A DNA stretch of 64,000 nucleotides from Toxonevra muliebris (taxonomy: Eukaryota; Arthropoda; Insecta; Diptera; Pallopteridae), in assembly GCA_963691655.1 (NCBI GenBank), contig OY829326.1:93985235-94049234 (forward strand), read 5' to 3'. How positions within the stretch are numbered: the first letter of the stretch is position 1; each line of letters begins with the position of its first letter. The position numbers and the translations under genes were made by a program. Below, in pieces: positions 1 to 12,242 of this stretch. The notes under the pieces are model-generated. The model was not told the DNA's origin, did not search any database, and worked only from the letters and a program-made list of their open reading frames with translations.

Positions 1-2044
1 TAGTTGTTATTGTTGCTGTTTTTTGTAGCTAATAAAATATTCTAAAAGCGCACGCGCAAATGTTTCTGCCACTTGAATGGTTGTTGCTGTTGTATTTGTC
101 GCCATCGGACTTGCACTCGTTGCGTTGTATTACGAAAGTTCAATGACAAAGAATCTTAGACTTTGGCCCTAAGGGAGAATGTAAAAAAAGAAAAAAAATC
201 TTTATACTTTAGTGTTGAATGTAATTCTTTGTTGGGGGCGAGCGAATACATACATACATAAATATTAATTTCATTCTTATGTAGTATATTCTTAAGCAAT
301 TTTGGTACTGATGAAGTATATGAAACGAAAAATATAAAATTTATACAGACATGGGCGGATCAAGCATTAATCCACTTCGGCCTGCTGTTCGATTAATCGA
401 GCAGCATCTTTGAAAATTCGTCAAAAATACATTTATAAATTTAGAACTTCTGTACATATAAACAGACATATTTTTTTGAAAGATGGTTTTGAAAATCAAC
501 AAAAAATAGTCAAATTAATTACTTTGTATTTGAAACGAGAAATTCACTTAGATAAAATATCAAACTTAATGAAGAAATTATAACTTCACAGGGCCTCAAA
601 TATTTTTAAGAGGCTACAGCTGACCAAACTTTTAGAAAAAACATGGATAAATAAGTAAAATGTAACAAAAATGCATATTTTCCAAATTTCGCTGTCTTTA
701 GCTTTTAAAATACTGTGTTAAATACATTTTGCTGATAATGAAGCGTAGAAATATTTACACCTTCTCGGGGAAAACCAAAAACTAACACCCTCTAAAATTC
801 AGAAACAAATATCATTTATTTTTGTAAGTACTAAAATCTTTTTTGAAGATATTTGGAAATTTTGATTTGAAAATTGGATCATGGCATTTAGTACCGCACC
901 AAAATGGCTGAAAATAGTTCGTTTATAGATATTCGTTTATGCCAATAAATCTTTATGGCGATTCACTAGATAACTCGCCGCGGCGACCTTACATATCACA
1001 ATATCGTCCTTTGCTAAGATGTTCAAAAAGGAAAATTAAAAATTTCCGGGAAAAATGTATATTCTCTCTCTCAACCTTATAGAAGAAAAAACCAAATCAC
1101 ATCGCCGAAATATTATCTTTTCCATTTGTTTACTGTCATGATGGCGATGCTCTCATTTTTTCTTTCAATGGGATGGATTTTATGGTTATTCGTCAGCGGT
1201 CGTCGCCCCAATTGTGTTCGCACTGTTATCATTTTGATGATGTAATAATTTTGGCTTTTTCCTTCTATTCTCTCTCCTTTTTTCATTTTGGTACCAAATG
1301 TACTCTTTTTATTTCTTATTTCTTGTTTAAATTTGGAGATATTTATATAGAAATTTTATGAGATATTAGGGTTTTAAACCAGTTTTCAAAGACAGTTTGA
1401 GCTTAAACTGTTTCTTAAAATAATAAAATTACTGTTTTTCGGGTAAAATAGAAAAGAGTACTAGCGGATCCTAGGGAGGAGGGGGCGAGTTGGGGAGGGT
1501 TGGGGATAAATCCCCCTTTACCCTTGAAGATCTCATGCATTTTGATCGTTAGTCATAAATCAAAAAAAAAAAAAATAAATATTTAAAAGGTCGAATACCT
1601 CTCCTTCGGAAATATCTGGGTGCACTAGTGGTAGAAATTATTTACAGCCACTCTAACTTGGCAACGAAGACTGACAATTCTATTTTTTTAACACGCTACT
1701 TTCATTGTGAGGCAATCGTGAGTTAGTTATTATTAGTAAAGCAATTACAAAAACGTTTTGGTTTTTAGACTTTAAAGGTTTTTCCTAATACCCCATCGAT
1801 TAAACAATTTCTAAATTTTTATAATTTCCCTTTTCGGTTTTAGTTTTTTTTTAGAATGGTAGAAATATTATATAAAAAAAATAAATTCGTGCCTATATAA
1901 AAAAAATGGCGTGTTCCGATGATTTTAGGACCCTTTTATTTTTTACACTCATTTTCTATCTGCACAATATGGTAAGCGTAGTCAGTACTATTAGATAGGA
2001 TATTCATTCAAATCATAACTAACTTACTTCAATGCTAAGTCCTT
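1..2044. other. AT-rich spacer
   Basis: No gene recognised. It holds GTT-type short repeats at the left edge, A/T homopolymers, and a G-rich stretch at 1,474-1,508 with five runs of three or more G. The 18-base motif actagcggatcctaggga (1,457-1,474) reappears inverted near 11,974. Confidence 0.5.
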
Positions 2045-2221
2045 ATCGGTAATAGATTGAAGTTGAATGAGAGGCCAAACTAAATTCAGTCTACATTTAC
2101 TTTTGACTTTACCGCCGTTCGGAATCGGCGTTAAACTGTAGGTCCAACTATGTGGTATCACAATGGGCCGTTCAGGCCTAAGTGTGTCTCTCGACAGCCA
2201 CTCCAACCTAACCTAACCTAC
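2045..2221 (-). repeat. Interspersed repeat ending in (CCTAA) units
   Basis: A GC-richer 170-base block with the text ttaggcctgaacggcccatt on the minus strand, ending in aacctaacctaacctac. From memory, similar blocks with TTAGG-like edges recur in fly genomes; I cannot name the family. A 60-codon frame on the minus strand here is probably a by-product of the composition. Confidence 0.4.
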
Positions 2222-3698
2222 TTTTGACTTTCTAGATGACAATGTTGGGATAATATGTGCCTGCATTTATACTAATCCTTATATCATCTTTGACTATTAG
2301 CGTTCACCAAAGGGCTGGCTGCAGTTCGATTTGAAATGATCACATCGAATCGTATTTAAATCCCGATTCCTAGACCAAGTAGTAAAACGTAAACTTCTTA
2401 AATAATACGAAACTTCTTAAATAATATGAAACTGAAATTTTACCCTGTATTTTGCATATCACACTTATGTAAATCTTGTATTTACTATATAGACGCTCAA
2501 TGAAACCTACTCATGCCGGAAATTGTAGAACGTGTTTATTTCACAATTTCACTACTACAACGTACATTTGTATGCGCGTGTCTGTGTGCGTGTGAATGTA
2601 AGTGAGTGAGTGTGTGTGGATCATTTTATGATAGAAGCTCAAATAAAAACATAACAATTCACAAATGACATGAAAAAGAATAAACGAAAAATTTCATTCA
2701 CAATTTCAGTCACTAAGAACATGCATACATAGTTGAAGAAAACTATGGGGGCGGCGAGAGTGGGAAAGGGGAAATGAAGTGCATGAAAATAGTGAATAAA
2801 ATTGACTCTATAGCCGCGTGAATGTATTCATTTTTCTCATTTCGTCTGCAGATCACGTGGAAACTTTTAGAAAGAATAACAATGTTGTTGCTTCAATGTT
2901 GTCTCCCTACCTTCCTTTTCCCTTCTCCGCCATTGCCATTAGATCCCTTTAATGTTCTTGGTGTTATAGGTACATAAATGTCTTTGAGACGTGTTTGTTG
3001 TGCTTGGTGTATAAATATAAGCAAACCAAAAAGTCTTTGAAGATAAAATGCAAACAAAAATCTTCAAGAAGAAATTTACAAGTAGAGAGACGAATGAATG
3101 AATGAATGAATGAATGGATGAAGTTACAGAACAGCTCCACTTACACATTACGCGCTTGCGCACCATGGGTGTAGTCCACTTAAAATTTAGTTTTTGCACA
3201 GATTGTGGTCATGCAAAACGCAAAACGGATGTGTGTTGTGTGCTTCCAATATATATACAAATGTATCTAGCAAAAAGTGCGAGGCGGATTTGTGGTCACA
3301 TTTTACATTTTATGAATGAATTTCGCGTTTTGGCGTAAAGTGCGAAATTCTACGAAAAATAAAAACACAAAATATCTTAAGCATCAAGTACATCGATAAA
3401 TTAAATTTTACTTATATAGAGATATTTACTTGTATTTTTCTATTGTATTCAAATTTTTAATTTATGTTTTTCAATAAATTTAAAGATTTCTGGTTTATGT
3501 TTTTATTGCGGCGCATAAATTGGAGTATCAAAAGTATCTATTGTATGTGTATGTGTGAGTATCTCCACTTGTGTATGTGTGTACGCGTGTGCGTTAAGAA
3601 TGCCTAATTTGACGCTTGATAGATATGTTAAAATTCAAAAATAGAATAAAGACTTTTCCATAAAAGTTAACAAAATGTTTTCAAATATACCTCGCATG
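2222..3698. other. Spacer with microsatellites
   Basis: No gene recognised. Contains a 19-base tandem duplication (aaacttcttaaataatacg, near 2,394-2,431), a TG-rich tract at 2,570-2,618 and a GAAT tetranucleotide run at 3,092-3,115. The 74- and 86-codon frames overlapping the GAAT run look like repeat by-products. Confidence 0.5.
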
Positions 3699-4537
3699 TA
3701 CGTTAAAGTGCATCGAGCCGTCCCTCTAAAAATAAACCTTTTTATAAAATTTTTTATTTAAATTAAATTTTAGTTTTTTTTAAATTTCCAAATTATTTCA
3801 ATTTTCATAGAAAGCATATGAAAAATATCACTAAAATTACAACAAAAACTTATTAGTTGCATCTTTTTCATACTCACTTTGATTGGATTTGGATAAAAAT
3901 ACCACAAACGCATTTAGGTGAGCTATAACTACTCTTTTTTTTTCTCTACTTTTCAATAAATGGCGGTAATCTGCCAGTTGTTTTTTTTAGAATTAATAAT
4001 TAATTTTTGAATATTTGAAAAAAAAAACTATTTTTTTTTGTTTGAAATGCCAAATTTGAGAAGAAATGTCGCAGAAATTGAAAGTGCTGCCAAGTTTTGC
4101 AAATAAATAAATTTGAGGGGCAGCGGTTTCTATTGAAAAATAGCATGATGTTTTGCATTGCACCAAAAAAGGAACTAGCATTCGATTTGGTTCATTTGTT
4201 GTTTTTGTTTTACGTGCGAAATAAGAACTAGATCTTTATCCGGAGATGAAACAAATACAGCTTTTTCTCGTCTCTGTTAATAGATTTTAAAAGTAGTATG
4301 CAGAACCCATTGATTTTTTTGTATTCATTATTTGTGAACGTTTATTTGGCCAAAAATAGACTGCAGAAGATTTCTCCCTCCAATATGTAGACGATTTTCA
4401 GAGTTTTTTTTAAGCAACCCAGCTCACGAACGGTAACCGCTAGAGCCGAAATATTTTTGGAATCATCATAAAATAAACCGAAATTCATTTTTAGAGCTGT
4501 ACAATAAAAACTTTTTTCGTGATGCACTTTAATGCAC
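3699..4537. mobile_element. TIR element A, copy 1 (about 840 bp)
   Basis: The left edge reads gtacgttaaagtgcatcgag. The right edge, read inverted, is gtgcattaaagtgcatcacg. Between about 4,345 and 4,515 the minus strand is clearly related to 36,966-37,125, which sits in a second element with similar ends (CATTAAGGTGTCTCACG). No transposase is visible, so it is non-autonomous. The superfamily is not assigned. Confidence 0.5.
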
Positions 4538-4976
4538 GAATGTATTTGTTATTCAACGATTGTTTTCAGCTCAATGAGTAATTTGACATTTAAAATGAGT
4601 ATTCGGATTTTATGTATTTTTCGCTTTGACATTTATTTATGATTATTATACATAGGAACTGTGGGAATAAACATTCTTGGGTGCTATGTATGGATGAAAA
4701 GTTTTGATTTTTATAATGCTGATGTGTCGATCGTCCGAAATTCAGACTGTTTGATTTATTAAAAAAAAAAACATTTCTTGCTATTAATGCAAAAAAATCA
4801 TACAATTATATCTTTTTAAATTTTATCAACTGTATTTTGTGGCACCATTTAATTTTTTTTTTCTTCATTTAATTTTTTTAATTAATAACTTTTACTTTTT
4901 TAATCGAATGATTTTTATATATAAATTTACTATTAAGTATTACCCAGTGAACATTTTTAAATTACTCATTTATAAA
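4538..4976. other. AT-rich spacer
   Basis: No gene or repeat recognised; long T runs and AT-only stretches. A 71-codon minus-strand frame has no recognisable domain. Confidence 0.4.
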
Positions 4977-5662
4977 GGGTTTTCCATTAAGGACATAACA
5001 ATTTTATCTATTAATAAAACACAGAATTTTTTGAGATATTGAGTTCAAATTTATTGTGGATGTAGTGCAAGCATTACATTTTATGAATGAAATTCGATTT
5101 CGGTCATATGACCACCACGAGCCTGTTTACAGTGAAAACGACCGTCATGTTACCGTCAATGGAGATATGATTATTTGTGGCCAGAATTGGATGAACTTAA
5201 CATCAACGTTATGTGGTTTCAACAAGACGGTGCCACTAGCCACAGAGCACGCGTCACAACCGATATATTGAAAGGAAAATTCGGTTAACTTGTTAACTCG
5301 ATAAATGGTCCAGTGGAATGGCCGCCTCGTTCATGCGATCTAACGCCAATGGATTTCTTTTCATAGAGCTATATCAAGTCACTGGTCTATGCCAACAAGC
5401 CATCAACTTTAAACGAGCTCAAAGACAATATCAAACGCGAAATTGCGAACGTTCCGGTCGAAATGTGTGCGATAGTGGTGGAAAATTGGGTCCAAAGAAT
5501 CGATCGCTGTAAACGGGCTCGTAGTGGTCATATGACCGAAATCGAATTTCATTCATAAAATGTAATGCTTGCACTACACCCGCAATAAATTTGAACTAAA
5601 TATCTCAAAAAATGCTGTGTTTTATTAATAGATAAAATTGTTATGTCCTTAATGGAAAACCC
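4977..5662. mobile_element. Tc1/mariner-type relic with 156-bp inverted arms
   Basis: The arms at 4,977-5,132 and 5,507-5,662 are near-perfect inverted copies starting gggttttccattaaggacat. The right arm includes the last codons and stop of the transposase relic, so the left arm is an inverted duplicate of the right end rather than a normal left end. A third copy of this end stands alone at 42,739. The right edge touches a LINE fragment (starts 5,671), so the element may have inserted into it. Confidence 0.8.
5178..5558 (+). pseudogene. Broken Tc1/mariner-like transposase, C-terminal half
   Basis: The frame from 5,178 reads WPELDELNINVMWFQQDGAT, with the QQDGA context of the second catalytic aspartate of DDE/D transposases. 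A stop lies near 5,285. A second frame continues with PPRSCDLTPMDFF (third catalytic acid region) and KPSTLNELKDNIKREIANVP, and ends near 5,558 with HMTEIEFHS. The N-terminal DNA-binding half and the first catalytic residue are absent. The stop plus a frame change make it non-functional. The protein type fits the relic at 35.2 kb, whose left end resembles this element's end. Confidence 0.75.
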
Positions 5663-5670
5663 ATATACAT

Positions 5671-6381
5671 AGCAAAACTAAAATGCTCCGAAGAAGTCAA
5701 ATACTTGGGTATCACACTCGATGAAAGACTTAGGTGGACTGCTCACCTTACCAATGTTCTCACAAAAGCCAATAAGAATTTCTAAGCCTGCAGAAAACTC
5801 TTGGGAAAGACCTGGAGTCTTACTCCCAAGATGATTTTCTGGCGGTATACGATGATAGTTAGGACAATCGTAGCATATGCTGTACCAGTGTGGTGGTTTA
5901 AGGTCATCGAAGTCTCGACTATTAGCAAACTTAACAAGCTTCAAAAGCTTGGAGCTATGTGTACCTGTCCCACTCCTACGATTGATATGTTGGTGGGACT
6001 TGCACTTCTGCTCATTTTTATAAGCCAGCCCCAATCACAGCTTTGAGGTTGCAAGTTTCATCCAATTTGCCAAAAGGTACCACTGATCATTTAACCATTC
6101 TTAGTAAAATTCCTAATATTCTAATCTACTCTGTGTTAGATTTTATGACTCGGGATCTAAGCTCCGGCCTGAAATTTAATATTACCTTCCCGCCCAGGTC
6201 CGATTCGAATGCCCAAATCCTCAACTTCGTCTCTTTCGCCAACGGATTGCGGTTCTGGTGCTGGTGTCGTTGGACCTTAAGCTCAAATCTCAATTTCACT
6301 GGGCACTTTGCCGAGTGTATTTCAAATACCAAATATACGCAATTGAGACGTGAGCCAGAATTAATCTCAATAAAGGGCTAA
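5671..6381 (+). pseudogene. LINE (non-LTR retrotransposon) fragment, RT to RNase H linker
   Basis: The plus strand reads EEVKYLGITLDERLRW, then RKLLGKTWSLTP, AYAVPVWWFK, STISKLNKLQKLGAMCTCPT and MLVGLALLLIF. This is the thumb/connection region that follows the reverse transcriptase core in insect LINEs with an RNase H domain. A frame change near 6,046 leads to TTDHLTILSKIPNILIYS and then to the beginning of RNase H (about 6,240-6,330). An internal stop (near 5,785) and frame changes show it is dead. Polymerase core and 3' tail are missing. Clade (R1, I or Loa-like) is not resolved. Confidence 0.75.
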
Positions 6382-6751
6382 AGGGTGCTAAGATTGTAAT
6401 CTTTTCGGACTTCCTTTTGGTGTCGCCTATGCATGGATGACGATGAGACGTCATCTCACATTCATTCTGTGTGAGTCCAGCCTTGGCTCGGCAAAGAAGG
6501 GGTATTTTTAGCAAACCGTTTTTAGCAATTATCGAAATTAAAACCTCTTCCACTAAAGATTTTCTTCAGTGTAGCAGATCGTCTTTTGTTTTAATTTGAG
6601 ACCTTAGTACATCGCAGTGCCTGACTTTGAATGAATGAGTACTTGATGGGGGTGCCAACTGCCTCAGGTTTTATTGCGACAATAATCAAAAAAAACATTT
6701 GAAAACTGCTAATTTTGGACTAAAAGAACAATTACATAAGTTTTAAGATTT

Positions 6752-6822
6752 GGACCTCGGTGGTCTAGTGGTAGCGTACTAGACTCTTGCCTATGAGATC
6801 CCAGGTTCGATCCCCGGTTATT
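6752..6822 (+). repeat. tRNA-Gly(GCC)-like Pol III relic
   Basis: Contains an A box (tggtctagtggtag), an anticodon-loop-like ttgccta with GCC after the invariant T, and a canonical B box (ggttcgatccc) at tRNA spacing. The acceptor arms do not pair (gacctcg against ttatttt) and the anticodon stem is weak, so it is a tRNA pseudogene or the head of a tRNA-derived SINE rather than a working tRNA. Confidence 0.55.
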
Positions 6823-7180
6823 TTATGGTTTCCTTTCTATCTTTTTCCTCTTATTTCATAAACAAAACAATTCTGTGTATTCATTAAACGTTAAAAAAAT
6901 AGAAGATTTTTGGGCCCAAATGAGATACTGGTGGACATGCTTAATCATAAAGTAACTTGAAGAAGTTTTTTTCTATAATTTTAAGACTCACATTGTTATA
7001 CTGGGGAAACTAAAAACATTTATTTAAACCCATTCGCAGGCACTTAAGTATGATTGTAAGAATATAAAAAAAATTATGGTATAACTACATAAAAATTTAT
7101 AATGATAAACTTTAATTTAATATATCATTAACTTTGTTTGATTGTAATTAATTTTATTACTTTTTTTCTTTCTTTTTCAG
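6823..7180. other. AT-rich spacer
   Basis: No gene recognised. If the tRNA-like head belongs to a SINE, its body would lie in the first 100 bases. The end carries the polypyrimidine tract of a possible splice acceptor. Confidence 0.35.
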
Positions 7181-7212
7181 GTCAGTTTTTGAATTTTATC
7201 GCCGCATAAGAC
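7181..7212 (+). other. Possible 32-bp untranslated exon
   Basis: A long pyrimidine tract (tttttttctttctttttcag) ends at 7,180, and a donor-like gtgagta begins at 7,213, bracketing 32 bases. Both signals are strong, and the bracketed piece has no useful reading frame, as expected of a leader microexon. It lies upstream of, and on the same strand as, the pigs-like start codon. Chance pairing of splice signals in AT-rich DNA is the main alternative. Confidence 0.28.
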
Positions 7213-7380
7213 GTGAGTAAAATCTTTAAAATATTTTTGATCTAATGAAATCTACACTTATGTGGTTTCTATTGATTGAAGAGAAGAATAAATAACGAGT
7301 TGGAATTGCTATAATAAATTGTAAAATTAACCTTTAATTTATTTCAAAAATAGGAAATTATGTTACAGCGAAAACCAGGG

Positions 7381-7401
7381 GGTGGGGGGGGGGGGGGGGG
7401 G
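7381..7401 (+). repeat. G homopolymer run
   Basis: A run of 17 or more G following ggtgg. The glycine-rich 70-codon frame covering it is an artefact of the run. It could form a G-quadruplex or mark an assembly weak point. Confidence 0.9.
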
Positions 7402-7510
7402 TTACGCTGTAGTTCGATTCGAAAGAAAATTTACTCAAATTCGAACGATTGGTACTCTAGAATTTGGCATTCGAATAGAACTGCCTTTCGAATCGAACTA
7501 CAGAGTAACC
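7400..7510. mobile_element. Small hairpin element
   Basis: Arms of about 27 bases: gttacgctgtagttcgattc at the left pairs with the inverted gaatcgaactacagagtaac at the right, around an 80-base interior. No coding capacity. It may be a small MITE or a structured relic; no target duplication is clear. Confidence 0.55.
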
Positions 7511-9204
7511 CAGCAGCAATCAAAATTTTTTCAAAACCAAGAACAACAAAGCTTTCTTTAAAAAGAATATAGAATTTCTGATACATATTCCATTTCCTCC
7601 TTAAAATCCTTCTATTAATCTATGTACACTTAAGGGTGGATATCCCGCCCCAAGTTATCATCAATATGCCACATTTCATTTTAATTCGAAAGAACTTTCA
7701 CTCAAGTCAAAAAAAAAACCGTATCTCCAAATTATTATGCACCAAATTCTTTTTTATCTTTGATATCTGTGTCAACGGGAAAGTATGATAGATAAATATC
7801 AAAACTATTAGCTCGTTTTGTGATTCCTTCGCAATAAAACAAATGTCATCTATCGAACTAAATAGTTCGATTTGTTTGATTTTTTTTATTTGTTTGAAGT
7901 TTTTGATTACAAAATCTGTTAGAAATAGATTTTAGAGTAATCCATTATGAATTTCTATGTTTAATATGAAAATACATATGTGTATCAAATATTTCCAACA
8001 TGATCGATTAATACTTGTCATTATGAAAAACAAACATGTAAAATACTGTCAAAGATAAACAAATGTGTTGATTTTGACAAACTAAACTGAAATATCATGG
8101 CCTACATATAAATATATGTATGTACACATATATTTACTCAGCATATTTAAAAAAAATTTAAAAGTATGCATAATGTGACCAACTGTAATGTTTTCAGCAG
8201 TATAGTACTGTTTTTAGACTGAAGCTGCTGTCATTGAAAGTCAGTGGAATAAAGAAAAGTCGAGATAAATCGATTTGTTGAATTGGTACACTTATATTGA
8301 TTTCATTTAAAGGATGTATCCTTTATGTAAATGTCCTTTCATAATATTTGTATCTACTGTTTTCGTACTCTTTTTTAACCTTCAGGTACTGTACTGGTTT
8401 GAGCTCCAAAAAAGTTGGTCACATTGAGTATGCATATTTGTTTTTATAGTGTGCAATTCTTCAAGTGTCGCTTTTAATGTTGCAAACACTTAAGACAGGC
8501 AGTCAGGCAGGCAGGCATTAATGGTGTTGTTACTTCACAACCATCAGAATGTTAGGAAAATATAACTCAAGGACATTTTTTATGTATATGAAGGACTTGC
8601 TGCATTAAATGTGTTAAAATAACTGAATCAAATATATCAAAGCTACATTATTTTAGTAAATATAAAAAACAAGTAGGTATAATTAGTTATAAACAAATAT
8701 TTTTGCGCTGAAAGGAATACACATATTGTGCAATACGGTATTTATGAATATTTTAACTCATTTTCAACTAGTGTTCGAAAAATCGACCAGTGACTTTCGA
8801 GTTTTCTAAACTTAAATTATTTTTGGTTTGGATCAGTTCGTATTTTTACCTGACGTATTTTTATTTGACTTTCAACAAAAAACTACATTTGTTCATTAAC
8901 CTGTTTATATTTATATAACTTCAAATAACGAAATTGACATAAATTAAGTCATGACTTTGAAAAATTAACATCTAGTTTTAATTTACATAGTCTCCTAAAA
9001 ACTATCAAAAACAAAAAAAGTATTAAAAACTCGACTATATTATTTCTTCGAATTTCAACTTGTTTTAGAATTATAATTTACAGCAAAAATAACACTGTGC
9101 CACAAAATTGAGTTTTGTAGTTTAGGGTCATTTGAGGTCGCTGAGCTCGACTCCAAGTTTTGCATTTTCTCAAGATTCTCGAGATAACGGTACATGAAAT
9201 AATG
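7511..9204. other. AT-rich spacer with one shared repeat
   Basis: No gene recognised. The stretch 8,883-8,936 (actacatttgttcattaacc, then tgtttatat and acttcaaataa) is repeated directly at 25,634-25,683. A GGCAGGCA tract lies near 8,500. Confidence 0.45.
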
Positions 9205-9285
9205 AAAATGTCCCACCGCTAGGGGTGCCATATAGCACCTTGCCGCTGAGTCGTTCCTGGCCAGGTTCAAAAACAATAGAAAAAT
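9205..9285 (-). mobile_element. Fragment of TTAA-type MITE family B
   Basis: The segment around gctaggggtgccatatagca and the following gttcctggcc...gttcaaaaa is homologous, in inverted orientation, to 28,585-28,650, which lies in a short element with TTAA at both ends. Here the TTAA end is not preserved, so the copy is truncated. Confidence 0.6.
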
Positions 9286-11869
9286 TGTTTAGTAGAAAAA
9301 GAAGCACATTTTTTGTGAACACAAGAATCCTCTATCTAAGCTTCATACCCCAAATTTTTTGGAGTTTTTAAGATCATCTTAGGAAAGTTTGCTTATTAAA
9401 AAGTATGGAGAGGGGGGTCCTAGAACTAGGGTAGCCAGACGTACTGTTTTGACTGTTATTGCACCTAAAATATTCTAAAATTGACAAACTTTCATTTCTC
9501 TATCTTTCCCCCTCCCAACTAATCTATCTCCCTTTTCATCATCACAATGCTTTGCATGCTTTGGGGCATCCCCTGTGTGTTGCTGAAAAATCAAAAAAAA
9601 AAAAAAAAAAAAACTTTATGCCAGCGAAAAATATAAATTAATTGATCATCGCTGAGATCGCCTGAGAATCCTATGGAATTGCTTTACTTTTCTAACTTAA
9701 TTCATGCCGAAACTAATGATGAGACCCATAGTGTATCTGATACATCCTCATAATCGCATGAGCAAAGCTTGTTTTCATCTTCGTTTATTAAAAGCGAAAT
9801 GACAAGCTCAGCTTAAGGCAGTGATTATTGAAATTGTGTCATCACAAACTGTAACGATGTAACATCAATTACGTTATTTCATCTATATAGTTAGTATCAC
9901 AAAAAGAATCTCAATCTAATCCATAAATGGAGAATTTAGATATCACATAACTCTCACCTTAAACACCGGCAGCGGCATCGGCATCGGCATCGACATCGGC
10001 AACGACGCTGTTCATCACAAATGTGATACGACTCTTGTGCTGGAGGCTTCCATCTAATTGTCATTGCAGCCACAGTCAATAGAATACAAAAAGTGTATAT
10101 GTGTGCGGATGTATGTGTATATCATTGGTCGAGTCCAGTCTAATCCAGACCATTTTTGTTAAGTTTCAATTCAGTTTTCAGCTTTTTATTTAGCTTCGGC
10201 TTTTGAGCATCTTGAAACTTGATTATATGGCGTTATGTGATATTGTGTGCCATTGTGTCACGCCTCTATGACTAGAGGCTATTATTTGCTCATGCTGTTG
10301 TGTTATTGTTGTTGTTTGTTTGTTTGTTTATTTATATGTACTTGACAACACCATTCTTGGCTTTGGCTTGGATAAGTTGCTGCTCTTGTTGTTGCTAATT
10401 TAAAGCTTTTGTTTTTAGCTTCACCTATAAAAATTGTTGAAGGAAAAAAATGTCACGCTTTGTGAGGCATCATGTTAAAAATGGTACTTGAGAATAAGGC
10501 CACTTCCTTTTTGCTATGCTCGTTCGTGTGCCAATTGTATACCTACTACTACTATATTGGATGGATGGATGGATAGATGGATGAATGATGTGTAGCATCA
10601 TATCTATATCATCGTCATATGTAACATTACCCCTTGAAGTTGTTTGCTGTTGTCGTTGTTGTATATTATGACACACATTTATGAGAATTTCTTTGGAAAA
10701 AGAAGTCTAAGTATGTGTGCAAGGAAAAGAAGAAGAGGCAATTAGGCTACTTTAAAGTGTAGTTAATCTTGAAAAATAATAATGAAAGTCAGTAGCTACT
10801 CAAGTTACAAACAATAAATACCTTGATTAAAATTCAAAGTAATTAGGTACACATATGCAATGTGGAGAGTTTCGTTTTAGTAAATAACTTGAGTTTTCAT
10901 TAATTTATTTTAAACCTTGTGTTTATATTATTTTTTACGAGAGATGATTCGCCTATTTGTGAGAGAACCAACGCCTCTAATTCATTTTGCCCAGTGAAAA
11001 TACAAAAATAATCTTTTAGAATTTCATAATTCTAGGTTCAGTGTATCGGGCTAGACGGAGGGATCCACTGTCCTTCAACTCATAGAACTGTCAACGATTT
11101 CTGCCAAAAGTCTAATTTGGGAGGAACTCAAACAATAAAAATAGTGTACGCTAGCAAAATTTTACATTGTGACATAACCTCAAAAAATTGTTTAAAATTC
11201 CGCGCAATGCAATATCAGAGTATGTAAGTTTCGAATATTTGTTCGATTTCTCTCAGGATATTACGGATTCATAAAGATTTTGTAAAGAAGTGGAATGTGC
11301 CCTCATAAGTTATTTGCTTACAATTTTTTAACCCAAATTTTGGTTTTTATAAGCAGGTACTGGACAGGATTCTAAAGGAATATAATCCTGGTTTTTGAAA
11401 ACGTTTTCTTCTTATAAGGCAAATACTCAGAAAATATCCTTTAAAACCATTTAAAAGTTTTTAACTGCTCCCACATAAATCACAAAATCTTACTTCTAAT
11501 TTTAAAGTCAAACAGCACTGTCACAAGATTTAAAATTCTGACTCATGGCCAATTTTTAAGTTTATTTTTACATCTGAATTCATCAATGGCTATAACATGA
11601 TCTCAATTATGGTCTTATGTAGAATATAATTTTGAATTTGAATGACTAAAATAAAAAACAAAAATATGAATCGTGCAATAATACATCGCGAGCAATTTCC
11701 TCGTATTGAATTTGCTTGTCCTTTCTCTGATTTTACAAGGCTCACTTACAAAAAATGTTCAAATAAATTAAATTTATGATAATGATCGAAACATATGGTA
11801 GATGAATTTATATACATATACAATATAAATGTATGCAATAGATGAATATTGAATATGCGACCGCAGTAA
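9286..11869. other. Spacer with microsatellites
   Basis: No gene recognised. An A run at 9,592-9,612, a GGCATC repeat near 9,975-9,998, GTT/TTG tracts at 10,300-10,400 and a GGAT tetranucleotide run at 10,559-10,590 are visible. Frames here are repeat by-products. Confidence 0.5.
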
Positions 11870-12242
11870 TACAGTTAAACCTCAATAATTCCCACTTCAA
11901 CATATTGAAGAAACAATAATTCAAAGGTTCTCTTTCACTCGAGTATAACAAAATTCGAATTATTTTGCAGGATTCCTGAATCCCTAGGATCCGCTAGTGG
12001 CTACTGCAAATTGAAAGGATGTGTCGCAGATGAGTCTTGTTGGAAACCCATAAACGAGCTGCCTCAACGTTCTGAAAGTAACGTATTTTATGAGTTACCA
12101 TATTTTGGAAATTTGAGGTCAAACGGAAAAGGGGAAGGGTTGCTCCTCGGCCCCTACATTTGAAAAAATGAAAAATCACATAAAAAATTAAATATCTTTT
12201 TTAGATAGGCTGAAACACAACTAGGGTTATTTATTAAAAGTA

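Noticed and set aside
2203..2221. CCTAA repeats as telomeric sequence
   Set aside because: Only about three units, inside a dispersed repeat; flies generally lack TTAGG telomeres.
5056..5271. 71-codon frame at the element's left arm
   Set aside because: It runs through the inverted arm and then the transposase in the wrong frame.
7360..7572. Glycine-rich frame
   Set aside because: Produced by the poly-G run and hairpin element.
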